Shown one piece after another: positions 36,053 to 44,901 of a DNA stretch of 64,000 nt. The notes beneath the pieces are model-generated. The model ran no database searches and was not told the origin of the DNA. It saw only the letters and a list, made by a program, of their open reading frames with translations. Where the stretch lies: contig NZ_AAYC01000004.1 of assembly GCF_000169455.1 (NCBI RefSeq), positions 124,001 through 188,000 of the forward strand, written 5' to 3'. Origin of the DNA: Roseobacter sp. SK209-2-6. Its GTDB lineage: Bacteria > Pseudomonadota > Alphaproteobacteria > Rhodobacterales > Rhodobacteraceae. The translations under genes were made by a program, and so were the position numbers. The first letter of the stretch is position 1. Each line of letters begins with the position of its first letter.

Positions 36053-37171
36053 ATGCATATCGAACCCTTTGGCGTCGAGATCTGGATGAATGAATGGGAA
36101 ACCAAATGTGAATGGAACCTCGCGGAGACCTGTGTTGAAAGCCTGACCATTGCAGAACTTCTGACTTTGGCAGGCAAGAATAGCGCTGATCTCTCAGAGC
36201 TTCTGCCAATGAAACTCACCTATGGGGCCATCGAAGGCTCTGACCGTCTACGTCAGGCGGTGGCAGCGATATATGAGAACCAATCCCCGTCCAGTGTGTT
36301 GATCACCCATGGCACAATCGGGGCCAATATGCTGGTGCATAAAACCCTGATCGAGCCAGGGGATCACGTGGTTGCAGTTGTTCCGACCTATCAGCAGCAC
36401 TACTCCATTCCCGCCAGCATTGGCGCCGATGTGACAAGGCTGCAGCTGAAAGAAGAAAACGCCTTTCTTCCCGATCTGGAGGAGTTGCGCTGTCTGGCTG
36501 TATCGGGGACCAAGCTGATTGCCCTGAACAACCCCAACAATCCAACAGGCGCGTTGATGGATCGAGCACTCTTGCAAGAGATCGTGGAGATTGCGCGCGC
36601 CTGCGGTGCCTGGATCCTCTGCGATGAGGTTTACCGTGGGACAGATCAGCAAGGTGACGGCATGACCGCTTCGATTGCGGACCTTTATGAAAAGGGCATC
36701 AGCACGGCGGGCATGTCAAAGGCCTATTCTCTTGCTGGTCTGCGATTGGGATGGATCACCGGGCCGCAGGAACTGATAGAGGCGGCATGTATTCACCGCG
36801 ACTACGATACAATTTCGGTCGGCATGATCGATGAGTATTTCGCTGCTCTCGCGCTCGAGAACAGAGCCCAGGTCCTGGCGCGCAGTCAGCGTATCACACG
36901 GGGCAATTTGCAAATCTTGGAGGACTGGGTCGAGAGGGAGGCAAAGATCAGTTGGGTGAAACCGCGTTCGGGGACGACGGCGCTGCTGAAGTATGATGCC
37001 CAGATGTCTTCACGCGAGTTCTGCGTGGCATTGCTAGGTGAAACCGGCGTGATGCTTACGCCTGGATCGGCCCTCGACATGGAAGGTTACCTTCGGATTG
37101 GATATGCAAACGGGCCAGAGGTTTTACGACAGGGGCTGCAACGAATGAGTGAATTTCTTGCTCGAATTTGA
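36053..37171 (+). CDS. PLP-dependent class I/II aminotransferase
   Basis: A 372-residue fold-type I aminotransferase. The pyridoxal-phosphate lysine sits in AGMSKAYSLAGLRLGW, with NNPNNPTGALMD (Asn binding) and CDEVYRG (Asp binding) as typical landmarks. The sequence LTYGAIEGSDRLRQAVAAIY is the N-terminal substrate-region pattern. It is most like aspartate/valine-type or capreomycidine-synthase-related aminotransferases; the real substrate is unknown. ATG 36053 is preferred since AGGAG precedes it. It is in tandem with the cyclodeaminase-like gene, and RidA next door would clear its imine products. Confidence 0.9.
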   Translation: MHIEPFGVEIWMNEWETKCEWNLAETCVESLTIAELLTLAGKNSADLSELLPMKLTYGAIEGSDRLRQAVAAIYENQSPSSVLITHGTIGANMLVHKTLIEPGDHVVAVVPTYQQHYSIPASIGADVTRLQLKEENAFLPDLEELRCLAVSGTKLIALNNPNNPTGALMDRALLQEIVEIARACGAWILCDEVYRGTDQQGDGMTASIADLYEKGISTAGMSKAYSLAGLRLGWITGPQELIEAACIHRDYDTISVGMIDEYFAALALENRAQVLARSQRITRGNLQILEDWVEREAKISWVKPRSGTTALLKYDAQMSSREFCVALLGETGVMLTPGSALDMEGYLRIGYANGPEVLRQGLQRMSEFLARI

Positions 37172-37185
37172 CACGAGCGACTCAT

Positions 37186-37215
37186 TTGCTTTGGTCCTTC
37201 CTCCGCTCAAAGCAA
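37186..37215 (+). terminator. Weak hairpin after aminotransferase gene
   Basis: Stem TTGCTTTG (37186-37193) with CAAAGCAA (37208-37215), eight pairs and a 14-base loop, 15 bases after the stop. There is no T-tract, so at most an inefficient terminator. The rest of the 238-base gap to the chemoreceptor gene shows no gene; it contains TTTAAC-type elements near 37268 and 37310 that are too degenerate to call. Confidence 0.35.
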
Positions 37216-37409
37216 GGTAGGCAGAGGGCTTCCCTGTAGGAGCTGGATGATCCTGATTTCGAAAATTTAACGTAAAATCTCGCCCTTATAGAGGATTCAA
37301 TCCGGAGTTTAACCAGCGGGAAAGCAAACAATGTGGATGGTCAGGGGAATCGAGACCTTTGTCTGACTCTCCAAGCCTCCTGTGTGGCTGTTTATAAAAC
37401 CGGTGTGTT

Positions 37410-38942
37410 ATGTTGAAAAAGCCAGAAATGTGGATAGCACTTCCTCTGACCTGGAAACTCCCTCTTCTCATCGCCACACCTATGCTGGTGGTGCTTCTAT
37501 CAGTAGGGGGGGCGTTTGAGTGGTACTTGTCGAATGGTCTGGGCGCGGCCGAGACAACGATTGTGGACCTACAGCTCAGCAAACCCCTCGCAGCAGCTTT
37601 GGCAATATTGTTTGTGTCGACCGCAGTTTTGTCTTGGTTGGCTTCAAGAATGGTTCTGCATCACTTGGGCTTTCTTTCCGATTGTGTCGAGAGAATTGCT
37701 GAGGGGGACTATGAAACCCAACCAACAGCGGTCATCGATTTGCATGAATTTGGGCGCATCAACGCCCGTCTCTCGCAAGTCAAAGATGAGCTGCGGCTGG
37801 CTTCAGAGACGGATCGGGATCGACTAGAGCTTCAGCAACAACAGGACGAAGTAGTTCTTGAATTGACCAAGGGGCTCAAACAACTCGCGCGTGGAGATTT
37901 TTCCCAAACCATTGATCATGCCTTTCCCGCTACCCATGAAAACCTGCGAAAGAACTATAACCGGACCGTCGAAACTCTGAATGAAACGGTTAAAAAGGTC
38001 GTGGACGCGGCGGATAGTATTCGGGATGGGGCGACCGAAATCAGCCAAGCATCAGATGACTTGTCACACCGAACCGAAAGCCAGGCTGCAACTCTGGAGG
38101 AAACCGCAGCCGCAATTGAAGAAATGACCAACAGTGTCAAATCCGCTGCAGACAATGCCAAGGGCGTTGAAGAAGCCATGAACAATGCCAAATCAGAGGC
38201 TGAGGTCAGCGGGAAGGTGGTTCAGAATGCGGTTGAAGCCATGCATGGAATTGCGGAATCCTCCAGCCACATCGGAAAAATCCTAACAGTTATCGATGAT
38301 ATTTCGTTTCAAACCAACCTCTTGGCTCTAAACGCAGGGGTGGAGGCTGCGCGCGCCGGTGAGGCAGGGCGTGGTTTTGCTGTTGTCGCGGCAGAAGTGC
38401 GCGCTCTGGCACAGCGCTCTTCTGATGCGGCGATGGAGATCAAGGATCTGATCGGGAATAGTTCAGATCAGGTGGATAGAGGCGTAGATTTGGTTGGAAA
38501 AGCGGGTGTGGCCCTACAGAGCATTGTTGGCCAGGTTACACATATCTCGGCTCTTATCTCTGACATCGCGATTGGCGCTGCTGAGCAATCAACTGGGCTG
38601 AACGAAATCAATATAGGCGTCGTGCAGCTGGATCAGGTTACCCAGCAGAACGCTGCCATGGTGGAAGAGGTCACTGCCGCTGGCCAACTTCTCAGGACGG
38701 ATGCGGGTCGCCTCGCGACTGAAGTAACGCAGTTTAAGGTTTCAGGCGGCTCGGAGGTTGCGGATTTTGGCTCTGCGCAGGCCCTACCCGCGATCCAAAT
38801 GCCTGTGGATGTGGGCCAAACCACTCAGGTTGATCCCGCCCCAAGCCTAGAGACTGAGCCTTCAGATCCTACGCCCACGGCAAAGACAGCACCTCAGGCA
38901 CAGGCAGCCGGCGGTGGCCGCGAAGTTTGGATGGATTTCTAA
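37410..38942 (+). CDS. Methyl-accepting chemotaxis protein with short periplasmic loop
   Basis: A 510-residue chemoreceptor. Two membrane segments (about 15-35 and 60-82) enclose only about 25 residues, so there is no folded periplasmic ligand domain; HAMP-like sequence follows, then long methylation helices and the signalling tip [27 protein letters not shown], which is nearly invariant. The C-terminus ends VWMDF, fitting the xWxxF pentapeptide that docks CheR/CheB in some receptors. The input may be cytoplasmic or membrane-related (for example energy state). No che genes are in this window; flagellar genes start 3.6 kb downstream. Confidence 0.92.
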   Translation: MLKKPEMWIALPLTWKLPLLIATPMLVVLLSVGGAFEWYLSNGLGAAETTIVDLQLSKPLAAALAILFVSTAVLSWLASRMVLHHLGFLSDCVERIAEGDYETQPTAVIDLHEFGRINARLSQVKDELRLASETDRDRLELQQQQDEVVLELTKGLKQLARGDFSQTIDHAFPATHENLRKNYNRTVETLNETVKKVVDAADSIRDGATEISQASDDLSHRTESQAATLEETAAAIEEMTNSVKSAADNAKGVEEAMNNAKSEAEVSGKVVQNAVEAMHGIAESSSHIGKILTVIDDISFQTNLLALNAGVEAARAGEAGRGFAVVAAEVRALAQRSSDAAMEIKDLIGNSSDQVDRGVDLVGKAGVALQSIVGQVTHISALISDIAIGAAEQSTGLNEINIGVVQLDQVTQQNAAMVEEVTAAGQLLRTDAGRLATEVTQFKVSGGSEVADFGSAQALPAIQMPVDVGQTTQVDPAPSLETEPSDPTPTAKTAPQAQAAGGGREVWMDF

Positions 38943-39096
38943 ACCTGATGTCCTAGGTTTGGCGCGCCAGAGAAACCTGCCCAAGGTGGGGCTGGCGGAT
39001 TTTCACTTTCTGTTTTTACGTTGTGTAAATCTGGACATCGCCTCACGCAATACGATCTGATCCTGGTAAGTTGTTTCTAGCATCAGGGGAGAGTTC

Positions 39097-40707
39097 ATGC
39101 AGTTCGACTATGTTATTGTCGGGGGCGGGTCTGCCGGTGCAACGCTTGCGTCACGTCTGAGTGAAGATCCCAAGACAACGGTCTGCCTATTGGAAGCCGG
39201 TGGCAAAGGTGACAGCATATTGGTTCGCGCGCCAGCGGCGGTTGTGGCGATGCTGCCAGGGCGCCCAAAGATCAACAATTGGGCCTTTGAAACAGTCCCC
39301 CAGGCGGGCTTGAACGGACGAAAGGGCTACCAACCAAGAGGCAAGGCATTGGGCGGATCCAGCGCGATCAATGCAATGCTCTATGTACGTGGACATGCCA
39401 AGGATTATGACGAATGGGCTGAACTTGGTTGTCGCGGTTGGGATTGGCAGGGTGTTCTGCCCTATTTTCAAAAGGCAGAGAACAACGAGCGTGGCGCGGA
39501 TGAATATCACGGGGCGGAGGGCCCCTTGCAGGTCAGCAATCAAAAAGCGCCCCGAAAAATCACCGAAGCCTTCGTAGAAGCCGGAGAATCTCTCCAACTT
39601 CGGAGATCTGCCGATTTCAATCGGGGTGAAAACGAAGGCATTGGCCATTACCAAGTCACTCAGTTCCACGCAGAGAAGAAGAATGGAGAGCGGTGTTCGG
39701 CAGCCGCGGCCTATCTGCATCCTGTTATGGGGCGCTCTAACCTGAAGGTGATTACAAAGGCGCATGCAAAACAGATCCTCTTTGAAGGCAAGCGCGCAAC
39801 AGGTGTGAGATACGCCAAAGGGGCCACAGATCATGAGGTTAAAGCCGCTCGTGAGGTGATCCTTTGTGGGGGCGCTTTCAATTCACCGCAGCTTTTGCAG
39901 CTATCCGGTGTGGGGCGGCCCGAAGATATCACCCCGCATGGGATCAAATTGCTGCATGATTTGCCTGGGGTTGGACAGAACCTTCAGGACCATCTGGATT
40001 TTACCCTCGCTTATAAATCGCGGAACCGCGACAATTTCGGGATCTCATTGCCAGGCAGCCTAGCGCTGCTCAAACATATCGCGGCCTGGCGAAAAACGGG
40101 GCGGAGCATGATTGCAACTCCCTTTGCTGAGGGGGCCGCCTTCCTCAAGACAGAAAGCGACCTGGCGCGGCCGGATGTGCAGTTGCATTTCGTGATCTCC
40201 ATTGTGGATGATCATGCGCGCAAGCTGCATCTGGGGCATGGATTCAGCTGTCATATCTGCGTGTTGCGGCCAAAGTCGCGTGGGACGGTTACATTGAATT
40301 CCGCTGATCCATTGGCTGCCCCCCGGATTGATCCGAATTTCCTTTCGGAAGAGGAGGACCTGCAGGTTTTGATTAGAGGCACCCGTATGTGCCGTCGCAT
40401 CATGCAGGCAGAGCCGCTTGCCTCTTATATCAAGAAAGAGCTCTTTATTGAGGGAGAGCCGGATGACGCCGCGCTGGAACGGCACATAAGAGAACGGGCT
40501 GATACGATCTATCATCCCGTAGGAACCTGCAAAATGGGCCAGGATGAGATGTCGGTGGTGGATCCGGACCTGAAGGTTCATGGCCTCGAGGGACTGCGCG
40601 TTGTGGACGCTTCCGTGATGCCACGACTGATTGGCGGTAATACCAATGCGCCAACAATTATGATTGCAGAAAAAGCAGCGGATCTAATCCGCAATAAGGC
40701 AGTCTAG
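39097..40707 (+). CDS. GMC family FAD oxidoreductase
   Basis: A 536-residue flavoprotein of the glucose-methanol-choline family. FAD binding is shown by VIVGGGSAGATLASRLSEDP at the start, with the PRGKALGGSSAINAM signature and the C-terminal HPVGTCKMG, containing the catalytic His. Members oxidise choline or other alcohols; the match to choline dehydrogenase BetA-type proteins is by general layout, and no betB or betI gene is near, so an alcohol dehydrogenase for another substrate is equally likely. It is in tandem with an acyl-CoA ligase gene 35 bases on, suggesting degradation of an alcohol via acid and CoA thioester. Confidence 0.88.
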   Translation: MQFDYVIVGGGSAGATLASRLSEDPKTTVCLLEAGGKGDSILVRAPAAVVAMLPGRPKINNWAFETVPQAGLNGRKGYQPRGKALGGSSAINAMLYVRGHAKDYDEWAELGCRGWDWQGVLPYFQKAENNERGADEYHGAEGPLQVSNQKAPRKITEAFVEAGESLQLRRSADFNRGENEGIGHYQVTQFHAEKKNGERCSAAAAYLHPVMGRSNLKVITKAHAKQILFEGKRATGVRYAKGATDHEVKAAREVILCGGAFNSPQLLQLSGVGRPEDITPHGIKLLHDLPGVGQNLQDHLDFTLAYKSRNRDNFGISLPGSLALLKHIAAWRKTGRSMIATPFAEGAAFLKTESDLARPDVQLHFVISIVDDHARKLHLGHGFSCHICVLRPKSRGTVTLNSADPLAAPRIDPNFLSEEEDLQVLIRGTRMCRRIMQAEPLASYIKKELFIEGEPDDAALERHIRERADTIYHPVGTCKMGQDEMSVVDPDLKVHGLEGLRVVDASVMPRLIGGNTNAPTIMIAEKAADLIRNKAV

Positions 40708-40741
40708 TCTGCTGATTGAACAGGAAGGAAATACCCCGGAT

Positions 40742-42361
40742 ATGATTGGCAAGATGATGCATAAGCAGCTGACGATCAGCTCTTTGATCGAACATGCGGG
40801 TCGCTATCACAGTGAAACCACTGTAACTTCTGTCGAAACCTCTGGTGAGGTGGTTCACTCTAACTGGGGCGAGATCGAGGCCAATGCGCGCAAACTTGCC
40901 TCTGCCTTGGAGCGGTTGGGTGTGCAGCAAGGGGAGCGCTGTGGCACCATTGCCTGGAATAACCGCCGCCACCTAGAGATCTATTTTGGGGTCGCGGGTG
41001 CTGGCATGATTTGCCATACAATCAACCCCCGCCTAAAGCCGGAACAGCTAATCTACATCATCAACCACGCAGAAGATAAGGTGCTTTTCATAGATGAGAC
41101 CTTTGCCGCTGCTGCAGGACAGCTCCAGGCGCACCTGAAGACTTTGAAACATGTCGTTTTGATGGGGCCCCGGAATGAGGCCATCGCGAAAAAGGTGCCA
41201 GGTATACTGTTCTATGATGAGTTGTTGGCCGAGGAAGGAGAGGATTACCTCTGGCCAGAGCTGGATGAAAACATGCCTTCCAGCCTGTGTTACACCTCGG
41301 GGACGACGGGTAATCCGAAAGGAGTTCAGTACACCCATCGAACAACGGTACTGCATTCAATCGGTGGAAATCAGCCGGACGGGCTTGCGCTCTCGGCCAA
41401 GGATACCGTTATGGCCGTGGTGCCGATGTTCCACGTGAATGCCTGGGGTGTCCCCTATATTACCGCAAGTGTTGGCAGCAAACTGGTGCTTCCTGGTCCC
41501 AATCTGGACGGTGAGAGCCTGGTTCGTCTGATTGATGACGAGCGGGTTACCATCGCGCTCGGCGTGCCGACAATCTGGATGGGGCTGCTGCAGGCTCTTG
41601 AGAAAACCGGGAGCAAAGCAGAAAGCCTGACACGCACGGTTGTCGGTGGCTCTGCTTTGCCAACCGTGATGATCCCAACGTTCCGTGACACCTACGGGGT
41701 TGAGCTGATCCATGCCTGGGGTATGACCGAAACCAGCCCATTGGGGACCCTCAATCAGCTTTTGCAAAAGCACCAGGACCTCTCTGACACGGAGAAAGGA
41801 TCCATCCGTGAGGGGCAGGGACGCCCTCCCTATGGGGTTGAGTTGCGCCTCGTTGATGAAACGGGGAAGAAACTGCCAGAGGATGGGGTGACGCAAGGAG
41901 AGTTGCAAATTCGCGGCCATTGGATCGTGGACACCTATTTCGGGCACGAAGAAAGCGCTCTGACTGCGGATGGTTGGTTTGATACCGGGGATGTCGCCAC
42001 TATTGACCCGGATGGCTACATGATTATCCGAGATCGCTCCAAAGATATCATCAAATCCGGGGGAGAGTGGATCTCAACCGTTGAGCTGGAAGATATTGCT
42101 ATGTCCCATCCAGGCATTGCACAGGCAGCAGCCATCGCGGCGCGGCATCCGAAATGGGACGAAAGGCCGGTGGTCATTGCCATCAAAGCGGATGAGGCGC
42201 TGACTGAAGCAACGCTTTTGGATTTCTACGAAGGTAAAGTCGCGAGTTGGCAGATCCCAGATAAGGTGATCTTTGTGGATGAATTGCCTCTCGGTGGGAC
42301 CGGTAAGGTTTTGAAAAACAAATTGCGCGATTCGTTCGGTGGAATTCTTACCGAAACTTAG
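40742..42361 (+). CDS. Acyl-CoA ligase, DmdB-like/medium-to-long-chain type
   Basis: A 539-residue AMP-forming acyl-CoA synthetase. The AMP-binding motif is YTSGTTGNPKGVQYTHR, followed by GMTETSPLG, the hinge TGDVATIDPDGYM and the final GGTGKVLKNKL with the adenylation-half Lys. Its MIGKMMHKQLTISSLIEHAGRYH start is typical of the group containing Roseobacter DmdB (3-methylmercaptopropionate-CoA ligase) and long-chain-fatty-acid ligases. Sequence by eye cannot separate those substrates. It follows the GMC oxidoreductase gene and precedes the flagellar cluster. Confidence 0.85.
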   Translation: MIGKMMHKQLTISSLIEHAGRYHSETTVTSVETSGEVVHSNWGEIEANARKLASALERLGVQQGERCGTIAWNNRRHLEIYFGVAGAGMICHTINPRLKPEQLIYIINHAEDKVLFIDETFAAAAGQLQAHLKTLKHVVLMGPRNEAIAKKVPGILFYDELLAEEGEDYLWPELDENMPSSLCYTSGTTGNPKGVQYTHRTTVLHSIGGNQPDGLALSAKDTVMAVVPMFHVNAWGVPYITASVGSKLVLPGPNLDGESLVRLIDDERVTIALGVPTIWMGLLQALEKTGSKAESLTRTVVGGSALPTVMIPTFRDTYGVELIHAWGMTETSPLGTLNQLLQKHQDLSDTEKGSIREGQGRPPYGVELRLVDETGKKLPEDGVTQGELQIRGHWIVDTYFGHEESALTADGWFDTGDVATIDPDGYMIIRDRSKDIIKSGGEWISTVELEDIAMSHPGIAQAAAIAARHPKWDERPVVIAIKADEALTEATLLDFYEGKVASWQIPDKVIFVDELPLGGTGKVLKNKLRDSFGGILTET

Positions 42362-42523
42362 AAAACCGGGGTGTATATTGTGGCGAAAATGTGGCGATGT
42401 GCGTCCTCCTGCCTTTTTCTTAACATCGTTTTGGCGCCTGAGTGCTTCCTTTCTGCCCTTTCTCGGTGGTTTTTCGCCTTAAACCATATGTTTAGATGTC
42501 TTAACTGCCGGCAAATTTAGCTG

Positions 42524-42539
42524 TTAAGACCCGCTTAAC
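42524..42539 (+). promoter_or_regulatory. CtrA-type box upstream of motB
   Basis: TTAA-GACCCGC-TTAAC, a perfect match to the alphaproteobacterial CtrA consensus TTAA-N7-TTAAC, about 48 bases before the motB start. The flagellar cluster begins here, so it fits direct control of motB-flgE-flgK-flgL-flgI by CtrA. Confidence 0.7.
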
Positions 42540-42586
42540 ACACCGCCTGTTATCCCGGTTGTGGGTGAAAAATAGTGGTGGTGAAT

Positions 42587-43423
42587 ATGAGCGCACAAAG
42601 CAATATGGCGCCCATTATCATCAAGAAGAAAAAAGTCAGTGGTGGCGATGGTCACCACGGGGGCGCCTGGAAGGTGGCCTATGCGGACTTTGTGACAGCC
42701 ATGATGGCGTTCTTCTTGTTGATGTGGCTGTTGAACGCAACAACTGAAAAGCAACGTAAGGGTCTGGCAGATTACTTCTCGCCTTCGATCCCACTCAGCC
42801 GGGTTTCCGGCGGGGGCAATGGCGCCTTCCAAGGCGACAGCATGTTCACCGAAGATATTCAGCCGCAGTCCGGAACAGGCGCGACTGACATGAACCCAAT
42901 GGATGCGCAGCAAGCTCAGGGTGAAACCGGGGTGAGCGACTCGCAGAAGGCGGAAGAAGACAGCAAGCTTCGTGCAATCGAAGAGCAGCTTCAGGGTCGC
43001 GGTGGCGAGAGCATGGTCTCTATTGAGATGGCGCGGCATATCATAACGCGAATCTCGGACGAAGGGCTAATCATTGAGCTGTTTGAAACTGAAACTGCCA
43101 AGCTCTTTGAGGATGGCACAGCGGAGCCGACACCATTGTTCCGCGATCTGGTTCGGATGGTTTCGAGGGTGAGTGCGACAGTGGCAAATGAGGTTGCGGT
43201 CAGTGGCCACATCCAGTCGCAGCCGGTGGTGATTGCACAGAATCCTGTCTGGGGTGTCTCTCATCAACGCGCTGATGCAGCACGTACCCTACTTGAATCA
43301 GGTGGCATGAAAGCGAATCGGATCCAACGTGTCACTGGTTATGCCGATCGCAAACTCGCAGCGCAAAATCCTATGTCTCCACGCAACAACCGGGTTGAGA
43401 TTATCCTGCTGCGGGAACAATAA
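42587..43423 (+). CDS. motB: MotB flagellar stator protein
   Basis: A 278-residue stator subunit. A lysine-rich start (IIIKKKK) precedes the single helix AYADFVTAMMAFFLLMW, whose Asp34 is the proton-conducting residue. A periplasmic linker with a plug-like region and a C-terminal OmpA-like peptidoglycan-binding domain (VSGHIQSQPV, RADAARTLLESGG, NNRVEIILL) follow. The ATG at 42587 is chosen; in-frame GTGs lie up to 42575. MotA, its partner, is encoded 11.5 kb away, in another flagellar block. The gene leads the motB-flgE-flgK-flgL-flgI set after a CtrA box. Confidence 0.95.
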   Translation: MSAQSNMAPIIIKKKKVSGGDGHHGGAWKVAYADFVTAMMAFFLLMWLLNATTEKQRKGLADYFSPSIPLSRVSGGGNGAFQGDSMFTEDIQPQSGTGATDMNPMDAQQAQGETGVSDSQKAEEDSKLRAIEEQLQGRGGESMVSIEMARHIITRISDEGLIIELFETETAKLFEDGTAEPTPLFRDLVRMVSRVSATVANEVAVSGHIQSQPVVIAQNPVWGVSHQRADAARTLLESGGMKANRIQRVTGYADRKLAAQNPMSPRNNRVEIILLREQ

Positions 43424-43453
43424 GCTAGGCTTTTACCCTCTTAGACCATCACC

Positions 43454-43499
43454 GGGCGGCGGCAGATAAATCACATTTTATCTGTTAGCCGCCCGTTAA
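43454..43499 (+). promoter_or_regulatory. Large inverted repeat overlapping a CtrA-like box before flgE
   Basis: GGGCGGC (43454-43460) pairs with GCCGCCC (43488-43494), and CAGATAAA (43463-43470) with TTTATCTG (43477-43484), loop TCACAT: about 15 paired bases. TTAG-CCGCCCG-TTAA (43485-43499), one base off the CtrA consensus, overlaps the 3' arm. It may terminate motB transcription, act as an operator, or both; there is no T-tract. Confidence 0.45.
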
Positions 43500-43556
43500 G
43501 TGCTGATGCGCTAGAACTTGCAGCAAGAAGGATTTGTTGCAGCAGAAAGGCGCACT

Positions 43557-44858
43557 ATGACCATTTCTTCCGCCCTGAATGCCGGAGTTTCCGGATTGAG
43601 TGCAAACGCCAGCTCTTTGGCGGCTATCTCCGACAATATCGCAAACTCGTCAACACGCGGCTACAAGCGCATCCAAACCGATTTTCAGTCAATGGTGGTT
43701 GGATCCAAAGGCGGAAGCTACACCGCTGGTGGCGTAGGTTTTGATAAACTGCGCCTTGTTGATGAACGCGGCCCCCTGGTTGGTACCAATAATGCGACGG
43801 ATTTGGCGGTAAGCGGCCGTGGCATGTTGCCAGTAGCCGCTTTGTCAGAAGTTGAGAGTGGCAACGGCAATCCCACAATGATGCTGACCACTACCGGATC
43901 TTTCCGTACCAACGCGGACGGCTATTTGACCACGGCATCGGGCTTGGTTCTGATGGGTTGGCCGGCCAATGCAAATGGCACAGTTGATGATGGCCCTCGC
44001 GATACAGCGGAAGGGTTGGAACCGATCCAGTACAATATGAACCAGCTAACCGGTGAACCAACCACCGAAGTTACGCTTGGCGTCAATCTGCCTGCGACAG
44101 AGACCGAAGCAGGTGGTGATGGTGATACTGAGACCCTGACCGTTGAGTATTATGATAACTTGGGCAGCTCGCAGACCCTTACAGTATCTTTTACACCAAC
44201 GGTTCCGGCTACCGGATCGTCAAATGAATGGACCATGCAGATTTCGGATAGCGCCTCTGGTGGAGCCGTGATTGGCGAATATACTCTCACCTTCGACGAT
44301 AGCAGAACCGCAGGCGGTTCGCTTGCCTCGGTGACTGCTGTCACCGGTGGTGCCTATGATGCTACGACCGGCAAAGTCATGATCAATGTCGACGGCGGCC
44401 CAATGGAAATCGGACTGGGGTTGATTGGTGAAAGTGATGGCTTGACCCAGCTCTCTGACACCTTTGCACCTGCTTCTATCACCAAAGATGGATCGGAAGT
44501 GGGCACCATGGTCGGGGTTGAGGTCGACGCGCAGGGATATGTTCGTGCGAATTACGACTCCGGTGCCAGTAAGGTCATCTACAAGGTTCCGCTGGCCGAT
44601 ATGGCGAACCCCAACGGGCTGAAAGCACTGGATAAACAGACTTACCTGCCCTCATCGCAAAGTGGGTCCTACTTCCTGTGGGATGCGGGTGATGGCCCAA
44701 CGGGTGAGGTTGCTTCTTATTCCATGGAAGAATCAGCAACCGACGTGGCGACTGAGCTGACAGATATGATCAAGACGCAGCGGGCGTATTCTTCAAACGC
44801 CAAGGTGATCCAGACTGTCGATGAGATGCTGCAGGAAACCACAAACATCAAGCGGTAA
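43557..44858 (+). CDS. flgE: Flagellar hook protein FlgE
   Basis: A 433-residue hook subunit exported by the flagellar type III system. The N-terminal MTISSALNAGVSGLSANASSLAAISDNIANSSTRGYKR and C-terminal VIQTVDEMLQETTNIKR are the coiled-coil ends shared by rod and hook proteins, with a beta-rich central domain of about 300 residues. The ATG at 43557 is supported by family ends; the frame is open for 13 more codons upstream without similarity. It follows motB and a CtrA-like box and precedes flgK by about 40 bases. Confidence 0.95.
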   Translation: MTISSALNAGVSGLSANASSLAAISDNIANSSTRGYKRIQTDFQSMVVGSKGGSYTAGGVGFDKLRLVDERGPLVGTNNATDLAVSGRGMLPVAALSEVESGNGNPTMMLTTTGSFRTNADGYLTTASGLVLMGWPANANGTVDDGPRDTAEGLEPIQYNMNQLTGEPTTEVTLGVNLPATETEAGGDGDTETLTVEYYDNLGSSQTLTVSFTPTVPATGSSNEWTMQISDSASGGAVIGEYTLTFDDSRTAGGSLASVTAVTGGAYDATTGKVMINVDGGPMEIGLGLIGESDGLTQLSDTFAPASITKDGSEVGTMVGVEVDAQGYVRANYDSGASKVIYKVPLADMANPNGLKALDKQTYLPSSQSGSYFLWDAGDGPTGEVASYSMEESATDVATELTDMIKTQRAYSSNAKVIQTVDEMLQETTNIKR

Positions 44859-44901
44859 AACCCGCTAGAATTTGACCCTGGCTTAGAAAGAGCGGCCTGA
44901 A

